NCBI RefSeq assembly: GCF_005116735.1
Contig: NZ_SWDB01000010.1
Coordinates: forward strand, 148,304-212,303
Origin: Thalassotalea mangrovi
GTDB lineage: Bacteria > Pseudomonadota > Gammaproteobacteria > Enterobacterales > Alteromonadaceae
DNA: 64,000 nt
Direction: 5' to 3'
This document shows positions 18,337-26,361 of the stretch, piece after piece. The position numbers and the translations under genes are program-made. Every line of letters starts with the position of its first letter. Positions within the stretch are counted from its first letter, which is position 1. The notes under the pieces are model-generated. The model was given only the letters and a program-made list of their open reading frames with translations, searched no databases and had not been told where the DNA came from.

Positions 18337-20664
18337 TTAATCAGCAAGTTTTCCATATTGATACTGATAATACCCATAATCGGAATAGTATGAGCTGGCT
18401 GTTGCTTCCATGGCATTGAAGATCACGCCTTTGATCTCCACACCATTCAGTTCAAAGCGCTCTAATGCTGCTCCGATTTCTTTTAAGGTGCTGATATCGT
18501 AGCGGGTTAACATGAAGGAAGTTCCGGCATGTCGGCCAACGACTGCAGGATCGGTTACTGCCATAATTGGTGGCGTATCGATTAATACCAAGTCGTATTG
18601 TTTTGAGACCTCTTGAACAAAATCTTCGAAACGCTTGCTCATTAGTAATTCTGATGGGTTAGGAGGGACTTCACCACGGGTGACGATATCCAGATTTTCG
18701 ATGCCGGTCGATTTGATCACTTTCTCTAGCTCAAGTTTATGTGACAAGTGATCAGACAAACCATTATCCCAGGCCATATCGAACATTTTTTGTAGGTAGC
18801 CTCGGCGCATGTCCGCGTCGACGATTAATACTTTTTTGCCACTTTGGGCGATTACCGTTGCTAGGTTGGCACTAACGAATGATTTCCCTACTTCAGGGCT
18901 AGCACCAGAGATCATCACGACATTGTTTTTCGCCTCTAACATGGCGAAGTGTAATGATGTGCGCAAGCTACGAATAGCTTCTACCGCTAGATCGGTTGGG
19001 TACTCTTTTGCCAGCAATAATTCGTGATCTTTACGACGATTGGTGGACGGATCGATTTTGCTTTCGTTTTTTTTGCCTCGGTATTTGCGAAGTTTGGCTT
19101 TTAATTTGGTAACCCGCTCACGCTTCTTATTAAAGGCGTCCTGCACTTCAGAAACAGGAATTGTCGCATACAAGGTTAATCCGATATCTTCGAAATCTTT
19201 AGGGTTTGTGATTCCGCGATTAAAAGCAGCGCGAAGTAAGACGATAGCTACTGCAAACATGCCACCAAGCATGGTTGCTAATACGACGATTAAGGATTTT
19301 TTCGGTTTTACCGCTAGTTTGCCAACTTGCGCCTGATCAACCACACGCACATTGCCGACGGTGCCCGCTTTGGCAACGTTTAACTGCTGAACGTTGTTTA
19401 AAAGCGCTAAGTAAATTTGCTGGTTAACTTCCACATCACGAGTTAAGCGCAGGATTTCCTGTTGCGTGGATGGCAGGTTTTTTACCATTTCAGACAACTG
19501 CTGCTTTTGCGTTAGCAAATCTTTTTTCTTGCTGATCAGCGCTGTGTATGTAGGATGTTCTTTGGTATAACGCTGGGCGATTTCCGTTTCTTTAAAGGAT
19601 AACTCATGAACTCGGGTATCGAGTTCAACAATGCGCTCAAGAATAGACTTGGTTTCTAGGGATAAATCGACCGACTGGTTTTCTAATCGGAAGTTATTCA
19701 GCAATGCTTCCGCCGCCTCTAACTGGCTTTTAACCTGAGGTAATTCTTTTTCTAAAAACTCAATGGAGTTTTGCACTTCCGCCGACATGCGCTGAACGTT
19801 TTGAAGTACATAAGAATGAGTGATGGCATCAAGTTGTAATTCGGTAGCGGATTTATCGGTACCCTGTAAGGTTAAAAACAAGATTCCGGAGCTTTTGCCT
19901 TTTTCAGAAACCGAAAGGTTGGCCTGTAAAGACTTAATCGCATCACTGCGCGGTCTTTTTACCAGGTTGAACTGAGTTTGTTTTAACGCCAGCAAGTCAG
20001 TAATCAATAGTCGGATTTCACCTGCACGCAAAGTATCGGAGGTGGCTAACTGATTTAAACGGCCTTTTAGGATTACTTTTTCAGGGTTACCGGCCAGGGA
20101 TAGCTGGTAAGCATCTTCGCCTAAGTAGGTAATGACAAAACCTTTTCCTTCAAATGCACGCGGTACAGAGAAGTTTGCCACATTGATCACTTCGCCCCCC
20201 CAGGCGTAGTGTTCAGAGGTTAAGCTTGCCAGCCAAGGCTGGTTAAAATCGTTATCTTCTAATTTGCTGTAACGGCGGGCAAAAAACTTACCAATTGCAC
20301 CATTAGAGCCCATATAATTCGGGGTAACCACATTCGTCAGTTTTAAATCATCAACCACCTTACCCATCACCATACGAGATTTTAACAGCTCAATCTCGGT
20401 AACCGCTTCACTGTCACTGGCAAACATCTCACCCAGCTCATCAAGGCCCGGCAAACCAGCATTTTTCTGCTCAATTTGGATCAGCGCATCGGCTTTATAA
20501 ACCGGCGTCGCCAGTAAAGCATAAGTGATACCGATTAGGGTAAACAGCGCAGTAACTGCGACGATAAATAGCTTTTTATCGAGCAGCAGGCCGAACAGGC
20601 GGGTTAAGTCGATTTCGTCAGAATCCGGAGTGGAAACGGACGGATTTTGGTTGTTTTTTGTCAT
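18337..20664 (-). CDS. wzc: Wzc-type tyrosine autokinase and polysaccharide co-polymerase
   Basis: I use the ATG at 20662-20664 (775 residues) instead of a TTG two codons earlier. Order of parts: Wzz domain (residues 15-110) with the first membrane helix near 33-53; a long coiled-coil/GNVR periplasmic region (about 270-440); second helix (LIVVLATMLGGMFAVAIV, about 455-475); cytoplasmic BY-kinase with Walker A GASPEVGKS near 590, Walker A' VLIVDADMRR, Walker B LVLIDTPPI. The C-terminus carries a cluster of seven tyrosines (SSYYSDYGYYQYQYG), the autophosphorylation tail. It controls chain length and export in Wzy-dependent systems. No wza or wzb is seen beside it, so those must lie outside the window. 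It is the first gene of the cluster in this window. Confidence 0.93.
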   Translation of the reverse strand: MTKNNQNPSVSTPDSDEIDLTRLFGLLLDKKLFIVAVTALFTLIGITYALLATPVYKADALIQIEQKNAGLPGLDELGEMFASDSEAVTEIELLKSRMVMGKVVDDLKLTNVVTPNYMGSNGAIGKFFARRYSKLEDNDFNQPWLASLTSEHYAWGGEVINVANFSVPRAFEGKGFVITYLGEDAYQLSLAGNPEKVILKGRLNQLATSDTLRAGEIRLLITDLLALKQTQFNLVKRPRSDAIKSLQANLSVSEKGKSSGILFLTLQGTDKSATELQLDAITHSYVLQNVQRMSAEVQNSIEFLEKELPQVKSQLEAAEALLNNFRLENQSVDLSLETKSILERIVELDTRVHELSFKETEIAQRYTKEHPTYTALISKKKDLLTQKQQLSEMVKNLPSTQQEILRLTRDVEVNQQIYLALLNNVQQLNVAKAGTVGNVRVVDQAQVGKLAVKPKKSLIVVLATMLGGMFAVAIVLLRAAFNRGITNPKDFEDIGLTLYATIPVSEVQDAFNKKRERVTKLKAKLRKYRGKKNESKIDPSTNRRKDHELLLAKEYPTDLAVEAIRSLRTSLHFAMLEAKNNVVMISGASPEVGKSFVSANLATVIAQSGKKVLIVDADMRRGYLQKMFDMAWDNGLSDHLSHKLELEKVIKSTGIENLDIVTRGEVPPNPSELLMSKRFEDFVQEVSKQYDLVLIDTPPIMAVTDPAVVGRHAGTSFMLTRYDISTLKEIGAALERFELNGVEIKGVIFNAMEATASSYYSDYGYYQYQYGKLAD

Positions 20665-20704
20665 GGTCAATTTCTTGTTTTTAGGGGGCGAAATTAAATT
20701 TAGT

Positions 20705-21215
20705 AGCTACGAGCACATTGGCATTCCTAGCACGTTTCACTCCTAGCACATTAACATTCCTAGCAGTTGCTCTTTGCTAGGCGCAATCTTTGATTGCATG
20801 CTAGGAATTAAATCTTCGATTTGATGTGCTAGGAGCTGAGCTTGCTCAGCGTGCTAGGCGCAACATTTTATGTTGCATGCTAACGCAATCTATGGGGTCA
20901 GAGCTAAAGATCTGACCCCGTGATTGCGGTTTAGGCACGCTTCCGCCCTTAGGTTTGGCTCCTAAAGGCAAAAAATTCGGTGATTAAAAATTTTGATTCG
21001 AAATTTTTAAGAACTTCGAATTTTTTGAGCTACTAGCATGGGATTGAAAATCCCGCCTAGCACACTGCGTTCCTAGCACATTAACATTCCTAGCGGTTGC
21101 TCTTTGCTAGGCGCAGTCTTCGACTGCATGCTAGGAACTAAATTTACAATTTAGTGTGCTAGGAGCTGATTTATCAGCATGCTAGAAGCTAAATCTCCGA
21201 TTTAGCGTGCTCGTC
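20705..21215 (-). repeat. Family-1 array: TCCTAGCA/TGCTAGGA linkers with variable palindromes
   Basis: Fills the wzc-rfaH spacer. Left part: TCCTAGCA linkers every 16-19 bases separated by short words (CGTTTCAC, CATTAACAT). Right part: the reverse complement TGCTAGGA every 25-28 bases, each followed by a different hairpin. Examples: GCAATC-ttt-GATTGC (20783-20797), AAATC-ttc-GATTT (20810-20822), GCTGAGC-tt-GCTCAGC (20835-20850), GCAACAT-ttt-ATGTTGC (20860-20876). A second such array runs 21027-21215 and begins with GGGATT-gaa-AATCCC. The outer edges CTACGAGCAC and GTGCTCGTCGTAG are near inverted copies. No gene is seen. Confidence 0.9.
20883..20929. repeat. Nested REP-like palindrome (GGGGTCAGA...TCTGACCCC)
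   Basis: CGCAATC and GATTGCG form an outer stem around an inner stem GGGGTCAGA / TCTGACCCC with a short loop. The GGGGTCAG word is, from memory, common at the ends of REP-associated tyrosine transposase (RAYT) elements; no transposase is present here. It interrupts the family-1 array and is followed (20970-21020) by AT-rich hairpins such as AAAAATTT-tgattcg-AAATTTTT. Confidence 0.65.
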
Positions 21216-21226
21216 GTAGTCAGCAA

Positions 21227-21763
21227 TCAATCTTTTTTATCAAAATCCTGATTGCTGACGACGACCTCGTTCTGCTGGCCGAGCATGTTCAATAGAATGA
21301 TTGAACGTTCGAGGCCATCAGACGCTTTATAGATCGCGGACAGGCCCTTAAATGGGCCACTGGTGACTATTAGCGCATCACCCCGGTTATAATCTTCCAG
21401 TTCAGCTAAGGTTGGCAGCTGCTCTGGGTTTCCGGTTATTTCCGTATCTTGTTTTAATTTTTCGATTAACTGCTCGTTTACCGTTGCCATCTCGGCGCCA
21501 AAACGAACGAAACTCGCCACACCTCGGGTGGAGCGAATGGCATTAAAATTTGCCAGCTCTGAGTCCAGTTTTACGAATAAATAATTGGGAAATAAAGGCT
21601 CAATAGTGACCGACTTTTTTCCCTGTCGTTTTTTTACTGCAGAAATTTTCGGATAGAAGACTTCTATCCCCTGACCAGCCAGGTTGTCGAACGCACGGCG
21701 CTCGTCCCTGGGCTTAGAGGTAATTAGATACCACTTCGCTGTCGAATTTACTGCGTTTGACAT
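21227..21763 (-). CDS. rfaH: RfaH-type transcription antiterminator
   Basis: 178 residues from the ATG at 21761-21763; the frame extends 14 codons further but through a palindrome and A/T tracts. The NusG N-terminal domain starts KWYLITSKPRDERRAFDNL, with QGIEVFYPKI and EPLFPNYLFVKLD as in RfaH. TRGVASFVRFG lies near residue 85. A KOW domain, YNRGDALIVTSGPFKGLSAI, is at about 125-145. RfaH joins RNA polymerase at an ops element and suppresses termination through long, AT-rich surface polysaccharide operons. Its position immediately upstream of wzc, same strand, suggests it serves this cluster. I found no clear ops site (GGCGGTAG plus T) in the rfaH-wzc spacer. Confidence 0.88.
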   Translation of the reverse strand: MSNAVNSTAKWYLITSKPRDERRAFDNLAGQGIEVFYPKISAVKKRQGKKSVTIEPLFPNYLFVKLDSELANFNAIRSTRGVASFVRFGAEMATVNEQLIEKLKQDTEITGNPEQLPTLAELEDYNRGDALIVTSGPFKGLSAIYKASDGLERSIILLNMLGQQNEVVVSNQDFDKKD

Positions 21764-21774
21764 ACTGCACTCAA

Positions 21775-21800
21775 AAAAAGATGTAAATTTACATCTTTTT
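21775..21800 (-). promoter_or_regulatory. 26-base perfect palindrome upstream of rfaH
   Basis: AAAAAGATGTA, loop AATT, TACATCTTTTT: an 11-base-pair perfect stem, followed on the minus strand by further T residues and then, 12 bases on, by the rfaH ATG. It looks like either an intrinsic terminator inside the rfaH leader or a dimeric operator. The sequence shows only the symmetry; function is inferred. Confidence 0.55.
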
Positions 21801-21820
21801 ATCATTAATCTTTGTTCTTA

Positions 21821-21901
21821 TCGGTAGCTGAACCCCTTAACTGAAATTTAGCTACGTCTTATTCTGTCGGTAGCTAAAACCTTACCAGATATTTAGCTAC
21901 G
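21821..21901. repeat. Two copies of a ~36-base element with TAGCTAAA arms
   Basis: TCGGTAGCT ... TTTAGCTACG occurs twice (21821-21856 and 21867-21901). In the second copy TAGCTAAA and TTTAGCTA are perfect arms around a 13-base loop. Upstream of rfaH on the minus strand, so it may lie in the rfaH promoter region. The following stretch to 22104 shows no gene; a 101-codon open frame there is repeat sequence. Confidence 0.6.
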
Positions 21902-22104
21902 CAATTGTTACCACTTGTTAACGACCAGGAAACACCTGAACATTTTATGTTCGGTTTTATTGACAGGCCTTTGCCAAGTGGGATTTCGGCCTACAAGATT
22001 AACAGTTAGAGCAAAAAATCCAAAGGAAAAAAGGAGAAAAATTTTCACGCAAATCAACTCGCCAATCAATTGAAACAATGATTGGCTACTAACGTGTTGA
22101 TTTG

Positions 22105-22353
22105 CTGAGCAACTAGCATGGGATTGAAAATCCCGCCTAGCACACTGCGTTCCTAGCACGCATACGCTCCTAGCGTTAAGAGCAAGATACGAGCACATTA
22201 ATATTCCTAGCACGTTTCACTCCTAGCACGCGTACGCTCCTAGCGGCTAGGCGCAACCTACGGTTGCATGCTAGGAACGATTTTTAATCGTGTGCTAGGA
22301 ATTCAATCTTCGATTGAATGTGCTAGAAGCTAAATCTTCGATTTAGCGTGCTA
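22105..22353 (-). repeat. Family-1 variable-palindrome array
   Basis: Begins GCAACTAGCAT then GGGATT-gaa-AATCCC, continues with TCCTAGCA linkers, then TGCTAGGA linkers with stems GCAACC-tac-GGTTGC, ACGATT-ttt-AATCGT, TTCAATC-ttc-GATTGAA and CTAAATC-ttc-GATTTAG. It ends exactly at the stop codon of the four-helix-bundle gene (GTGCTATTTGCTC). Confidence 0.9.
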
Positions 22354-22692
22354 TTTGCTCAGTGTTCTCATCATCGCTGCTATCATCCGCGCGATTTCCT
22401 CAGCTTCTTTAATTTTGGCTTTTGCAAATTCTCGATTTAGCAATCCTGACCGTTCACCGATCATCAATTGTGTTTTGAATTCGCCAAGTGACGCTTTGGC
22501 TATCGATAAGAATCGATGTTTTTCCTGTTCAGATTGACGTTCCATTCCTTCGGAAATATTGCTGGGTACAGATAACGCCGATCGCGTGATCTGGTTTCGA
22601 AAGCCATAGTCTTTGATTTGTTCGGCGTACTGATACATAGCCACAGAAAGTTCAAAGCTACGTTGCCAGATGGCGAGTTTTTGGTAGTACAA
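22351..22692 (-). CDS. Four-helix-bundle protein (S23 / 23S rRNA intervening-sequence protein family)
   Basis: 113 residues from a TTG at 22690-22692, chosen because AAGGAGG lies 6 bases upstream and because earlier codons translate the repeat. YYQKLAIWQRSFELSVAMYQ, GFRNQITRSALSVPSNISEG and FLSIAKASLGEFKTQL are the recurring blocks of this small all-helical family (TIGR02436-like). Members are encoded in 23S rRNA intervening sequences and as orphan genes; Avd of diversity-generating retroelements has the same fold. The molecular role is unknown. The gene is flanked on both sides by family-1 arrays, and its stop TAG lies in the array edge. A paralogue is at 35655-36041. Confidence 0.88.
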   Translation of the reverse strand: MYYQKLAIWQRSFELSVAMYQYAEQIKDYGFRNQITRSALSVPSNISEGMERQSEQEKHRFLSIAKASLGEFKTQLMIGERSGLLNREFAKAKIKEAEEIARMIAAMMRTLSK

Positions 22693-22714
22693 AGTAAGCC
22701 TCCTTAAGAGCAAG

Positions 22715-22930
22715 CAACTAGCATGGGATTGAAAATCCCGCCTAGCACGTTTCACTCCTAGCGTGAAGAGCAAGCTACGAGCACGTTAACACTTCTAGCA
22801 CACTGCGTTCCTAGCACGCGTACGCTCCTAGCAGCTAGGCGTGCTAGGAATGATTTTCAATCATGTGCTAGGAATCAAATCTTTGATTTGATGTGCTAGG
22901 AGCTAAATCTCCGATTTAGTGTGCTCGACG
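22715..22930 (-). repeat. Family-1 variable-palindrome array
   Basis: Starts TAGCAT-GGGATTGAAAATCCC, then TCCTAGCA-type linkers, then TGCTAGGA linkers with TGATT-ttc-AATCA, ATCAAATC-ttt-GATTTGAT and CTAAATC-tcc-GATTTAG stems, ending GTGCTCGACG. Array edges match those of the other family-1 arrays. The 100 bases after it (22931-23040) show nothing recognisable. Confidence 0.88.
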
Positions 22931-23040
22931 CTGTTTTTCATCTTAGCTTGGTTAGTGAGGAAATTTAGGTGTTGTGGATATGGCCGCAGAATATGGGCGT
23001 TAGAGAGGAGTTTTGAGTGAGTATCCGGAGTAAAAAAGAG

Positions 23041-23207
23041 AGCAACGAGCACGAAAAGCAAGCGACGAGCACATTAACATTCCTAGCACGTTGCACTCCT
23101 AGCACGCATACGCTCCTAGCAGCTAGGCGCAACCTACGGTTGCTTGCTAGGAACGATTTTCAATCGTGTGCTAGGAATTCAATCTTTGATTGAATGTGCT
23201 AGGAGCT
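23041..23207 (-). repeat. Family-1 variable-palindrome array
   Basis: Edges CGAGCAC (twice) then TCCTAGCA linkers, then TGCTAGGA linkers with stems GCAACC-tac-GGTTGC, ACGATT-ttc-AATCGT, TTCAATC-ttt-GATTGAA. Runs to within a few bases of the rpoS 3' hairpin. Confidence 0.88.
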
Positions 23208-23209
23208 TT

Positions 23210-23234
23210 CAGAACTAACCACTGGTTAGTTCTG
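23210..23234 (-). terminator. Hairpin overlapping the rpoS stop codon
   Basis: CAGAACTAACC, loop ACT, GGTTAGTTCTG: 11 perfect pairs with the rpoS TAA (23226-23228) in one arm. No U-tract follows on the minus strand, so it may protect the mRNA 3' end rather than terminate by itself. Confidence 0.55.
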
Positions 23235-24161
23235 GAAGAGTGCTTCTATGCTTAGATTTTGCGATGACAAAATGTCGCGAAGGCGTTTTAGGGCCTCGAC
23301 CTGAATTTGTCTTACGCGTTCGCGGGTCAGGCCGATTTCCATGCCGACGTCTTCTAACGTGGCGGGCTCGTAGCCGAGCAGGCCAAAGCGGCGGGCGAGG
23401 ACTTCGCGTTGTTTGGAGTTCAGCTCTTCGAGCCAGTGAACGATGTTTTCTTTGATGTCACTGTCCTGAAGGTCGGATTCCGGGCCCTGGCTTTTTTCAT
23501 CGGCAAGTACATCAAGCAAGGCTTTTTCCGAGTCGCCGGCAAATGGTGTGTCTACCGAGGTAATGCGTTCATTAAGTTTCAGCATTTTTGAAACATCGGC
23601 AACCGGCACATCGAGTTTGGTGGCGATCTCTTCAGCGGTGGGTTCGTGGTCGAGTTTTTGTACCAGCTCACGAGCGGCGCGCAAATAGACGTTAAGTTCT
23701 TTAACCACATGAATCGGCAGACGGATGGTACGAGTCTGATTCATGATAGCGCGTTCGATGGTCTGGCGAATCCACCAGGTGGCGTAGGTTGAGAAACGGA
23801 AGCCCCGTTCCGGGTCAAATTTTTCAACGGCGCGAATTAATCCTAAATTCCCTTCTTCAATAAGGTCAAGTAAGGGCAAACCACGATTATTGTATCGTCG
23901 GGCGATTTTAACGACTAGCCGTAAGTTACTCTCTATCATCCTCGCTCGCGAGGCTTCGCAGCCTTTTAGCGCTTTACGAGAAAAATAGACTTCTTCCTCT
24001 GCGGATAATAACGGGGAAAAACCAATTTCACTTAAATACAACTGCGTTGCGTCTAAGCTGGCGCCCGAATCTTCCGATTTTATGGTGTCTTCCTTGGCGG
24101 TCTTGGCAGTAGTTTCGGTTACGTCCTCAACAACCGCATCGATGCTTTTCGTCTTACTCAT
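23226..24161 (-). CDS. rpoS: RNA polymerase sigma factor RpoS (sigma-38)
   Basis: 311 residues from the ATG at 24159-24161, with GGGAG 6 bases upstream; a TTG one codon earlier is too close to that site. Region 1.2 begins [20 protein letters not shown]. Region 2 contains [20 protein letters not shown] and [20 protein letters not shown] and [20 protein letters not shown] (core binding and -10 recognition). Region 4 ends with [19 protein letters not shown] (-35 recognition helix). It is the stationary-phase and general stress sigma factor. nlpD lies upstream with a 62-base gap; in enteric bacteria the main rpoS promoter lies within nlpD. Downstream are repeat arrays. Confidence 0.97.
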   Translation of the reverse strand: MSKTKSIDAVVEDVTETTAKTAKEDTIKSEDSGASLDATQLYLSEIGFSPLLSAEEEVYFSRKALKGCEASRARMIESNLRLVVKIARRYNNRGLPLLDLIEEGNLGLIRAVEKFDPERGFRFSTYATWWIRQTIERAIMNQTRTIRLPIHVVKELNVYLRAARELVQKLDHEPTAEEIATKLDVPVADVSKMLKLNERITSVDTPFAGDSEKALLDVLADEKSQGPESDLQDSDIKENIVHWLEELNSKQREVLARRFGLLGYEPATLEDVGMEIGLTRERVRQIQVEALKRLRDILSSQNLSIEALFQN

Positions 24162-24223
24162 CAATATCTCCCAATACTAATCGTAATTATGTCTAGGTGT
24201 TATTCACGTTCTACCTCTGTTTA

Positions 24224-25069
24224 TTAACGCTTTGGTAAATACCTGGTGGGATTTACCGATTTGCCCCGAAATCGTATTTCAAAATGCAGCATGGTCTTAT
24301 CTGTGCCGGTGCTGCCCATTTTCGCGATAACCTGTCCTGCTTTGACGGTTTGTTGTTCCTGAACCAACAAGGTGTCGTTGTGTGCATACGCACTCAGGTA
24401 ATCATCACTGTGCTTTATAATTATTAGATTTCCATATCCTCGCAAGGCGTTACCGGAATAGACGATAAGTCCGTCGGCGGAGGCTTTGATTTCCTGGCCC
24501 CTAACGCCGGCAATGTCGATGCCTTTGTTACCTTGCTTTGCGCTCGAAAAGCCAGAGATGACTCGTCCTTTGGTGGGCCAAAGCCAGGAATCGACCTTGG
24601 AACTGATGGACGGCACTTTTACACTGGTTATTTTTTCGTCACTTTTGTTAACATACTCCTTCGAATTTTGATTTGCAACTACTTTTGTTGGAGGTTTTTG
24701 TGGATTTTTTATGACAGTATTATTTTTTGCGGTTAAGCCTTTATTTGTCGGAGCTGGCGCCGGTTTTGTGATTTTCTTAACCGGCGTTAACGACAAAATT
24801 TGCCCGGGAAAAATGCGATAAGGCGGCGCCAGGTTATTAATTGATGCCAGGGTATTCACATCATTGCCAGAGCGCCAGGCAATAGAATATAAGGTTTCAC
24901 CGGCCTGCACTTTATGGCTGCTGGCGGACAGGGTGTTTTTGTCGTTGTAATTGGTAGGAACGGAGCCGCCAAGGGTTACCACCTGCGCCGGTTGATGGCG
25001 CTCGGCACAGGCACTCAACACTAAGGTTGATATCAGCGAAATGATGAAGCGTCCCTTTTTCAACAACAA
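24224..25069 (-). CDS. nlpD: NlpD-type lipoprotein, LysM and M23 (LytM) domains
   Basis: 281 residues. The only upstream initiators in frame are three TTG codons in a row (25061-25069); the first has AGGG 8 bases upstream. The signal peptide ends in the lipobox LSAC (Cys21). LysM, HKVQAGETLYSIAWRSGNDV, is at about 52-95; a proline/lysine-rich linker follows; the LytM domain (170-280) includes GIDIAGVRGQEIKASADG, IIIKHSDDYLSAYAHND and LHFEIRFRGKSVNP. The leading metal-binding His of active M23 enzymes (HxxxD) is here N-K-G-I-D, so like E. coli NlpD it is probably a non-enzymatic amidase activator (AmiC) in daughter-cell separation. Genes pcm and surE upstream give the classic order. Confidence 0.93.
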   Translation of the reverse strand: MLLKKGRFIISLISTLVLSACAERHQPAQVVTLGGSVPTNYNDKNTLSASSHKVQAGETLYSIAWRSGNDVNTLASINNLAPPYRIFPGQILSLTPVKKITKPAPAPTNKGLTAKNNTVIKNPQKPPTKVVANQNSKEYVNKSDEKITSVKVPSISSKVDSWLWPTKGRVISGFSSAKQGNKGIDIAGVRGQEIKASADGLIVYSGNALRGYGNLIIIKHSDDYLSAYAHNDTLLVQEQQTVKAGQVIAKMGSTGTDKTMLHFEIRFRGKSVNPTRYLPKR

Positions 25070-25123
25070 GTTTTATACCCTGTAATTTGAATTCATTGAT
25101 GTTTATGACCGTTATTGTAACGG

Positions 25124-25702
25124 TTAGCGCAACAGAAAATAAAGTATTACGATCAAGGCGACTAATCCCCAGCCGATAGCATCGATGCTTTGTCGAAGTC
25201 TGGCTTCCATTCTCGGGCCGCCCCAGGCGATCAATCCGGCAACCAGGAAAAAGCGCATGCCACGGCCGACCGCCGAGGCAATCAAAAACGGAATAAACAT
25301 CATTTGTAAAAAGCCGGCAGACAGGGTGAATACCTTATAGGGGATTGGCGAAAAGCCCGCCAGAAATACCACCCATACCCCGTACTGTTCAAACCAGGCC
25401 ATCGCGTGTTCGAATTTATCCATGTAGTTAAATTCAATTAATAGTGGTTGGATCAGTGGTTCAAACAGCATATAACCGAGAAAATAACCGACTACGCCAC
25501 CAATTACCGATGAAATGGTTGTAATCGTTGCTAACCGCCAGGCGGTGTGCGGTTTCGCCAGTACCATCGGCGCCAGTAATACATCCGGCGGTATCGGGAA
25601 AAATACCGACTCGGCAAAGGTTAAAATCGATAACACCGCCGGAGCGAACTTATGTTGTGCCCACTTGATGGTCCAGTTATATAACGAGGAAAATATTTTC
25701 AC
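25124..25702 (-). CDS. yqaA: YqaA family inner-membrane protein (DedA/SNARE-associated type)
   Basis: A 192-residue membrane protein. [20 protein letters not shown] is the hallmark first block of the YqaA branch of the DedA (VTT) superfamily. [18 protein letters not shown] (about residue 115) is the conserved re-entrant segment, and [19 protein letters not shown] follows. Around four to five helices are predicted. DedA-type proteins are linked to undecaprenyl-phosphate or phospholipid flipping and membrane homeostasis; the YqaA subgroup is uncharacterised. It overlaps the pcm stop by 4 bases, so the two are co-translated. Confidence 0.9.
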   Translation of the reverse strand: MKIFSSLYNWTIKWAQHKFAPAVLSILTFAESVFFPIPPDVLLAPMVLAKPHTAWRLATITTISSVIGGVVGYFLGYMLFEPLIQPLLIEFNYMDKFEHAMAWFEQYGVWVVFLAGFSPIPYKVFTLSAGFLQMMFIPFLIASAVGRGMRFFLVAGLIAWGGPRMEARLRQSIDAIGWGLVALIVILYFLLR

Positions 25703-26361
25703 AGTAAATCTCCGGGCACCAGAGGCACAAAGCGCACGGCCTCAACGGTTTGATAGTCAAAATTATTATTGTTGCGGGTGATCAGCTGTAAGGTTTGCTG
25801 AGTCTCCCCCACCGGGATGATCATTTTGCCGCCATCGCTGAGTTGTTCCAGCAATTGTTCTGGCACTTTTACCGCCGCGGCAGTAACGATAATGGCTTTA
25901 AACGGGCCCTTACTGGCCCAGCCACGCCAGCCATCGCCATGTTTCATCGCGACATTATGCAAGTCGAGCTTTTGTAATCGGCGCTTGGCTTGCCACTGTA
26001 GCGATTTAATCCGCTCCAGGGAATAGACTTTATTAAATAGCGTGGCAAGAATCGCGGTCTGGTAGCCCGAGCCGGTGCCCACTTCCAATACCTTATCGTT
26101 TTCTTGTGGATTATCGGAAACAATCAGCTCAGTCATTTTCGCGACAATATAAGGCTGGGAAATGGTTTGCCCCTGGCCAATTGGCAAAGCGGTATTATCA
26201 TAAGCTTTATGAGCGAGGATTTCAGGCACAAACAAATGCCGCGGACAACGGGCGATGGCATCAAGCACCTTAGTACTTTGAATGCCGCTGGCCTGCAACT
26301 GTTTGGCGAGGATCATACCAGAGCGTTGTGATTTTCCGCTAAAAGATGATGACTTACTCAT
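25699..26361 (-). CDS. pcm: Protein-L-isoaspartate O-methyltransferase
   Basis: A 220-residue SAM methyltransferase that repairs isoaspartyl residues in aged proteins. [20 protein letters not shown] and [16 protein letters not shown] are the substrate-side blocks. [18 protein letters not shown] is the SAM loop (about residues 85-102) and [16 protein letters not shown] is motif II. It starts inside the end of surE with an ATGA overlap and is followed by yqaA with another 4-base overlap. The surE-pcm pair is conserved across gammaproteobacteria and is tied to stationary-phase survival, fitting the nearby rpoS. Confidence 0.96.
   Translation of the reverse strand: MSKSSSFSGKSQRSGMILAKQLQASGIQSTKVLDAIARCPRHLFVPEILAHKAYDNTALPIGQGQTISQPYIVAKMTELIVSDNPQENDKVLEVGTGSGYQTAILATLFNKVYSLERIKSLQWQAKRRLQKLDLHNVAMKHGDGWRGWASKGPFKAIIVTAAAVKVPEQLLEQLSDGGKMIIPVGETQQTLQLITRNNNNFDYQTVEAVRFVPLVPGDLL

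Noticed and set aside
20705-21215. CRISPR array (short constant repeat, variable spacers)
   Set aside because: The constant part is only about 8 bases, the variable parts are self-complementary and 8-17 bases, spacing is irregular, and no cas gene is present.
21908-22213. 101-codon open frame upstream of rfaH
   Set aside because: Half of it is family-1 array; the rest has no recognisable protein features.
22351-22692. Avd accessory protein of a diversity-generating retroelement
   Set aside because: The fold is similar but no reverse transcriptase, template repeat or variable repeat is visible nearby; it fits the S23/IVP family better.
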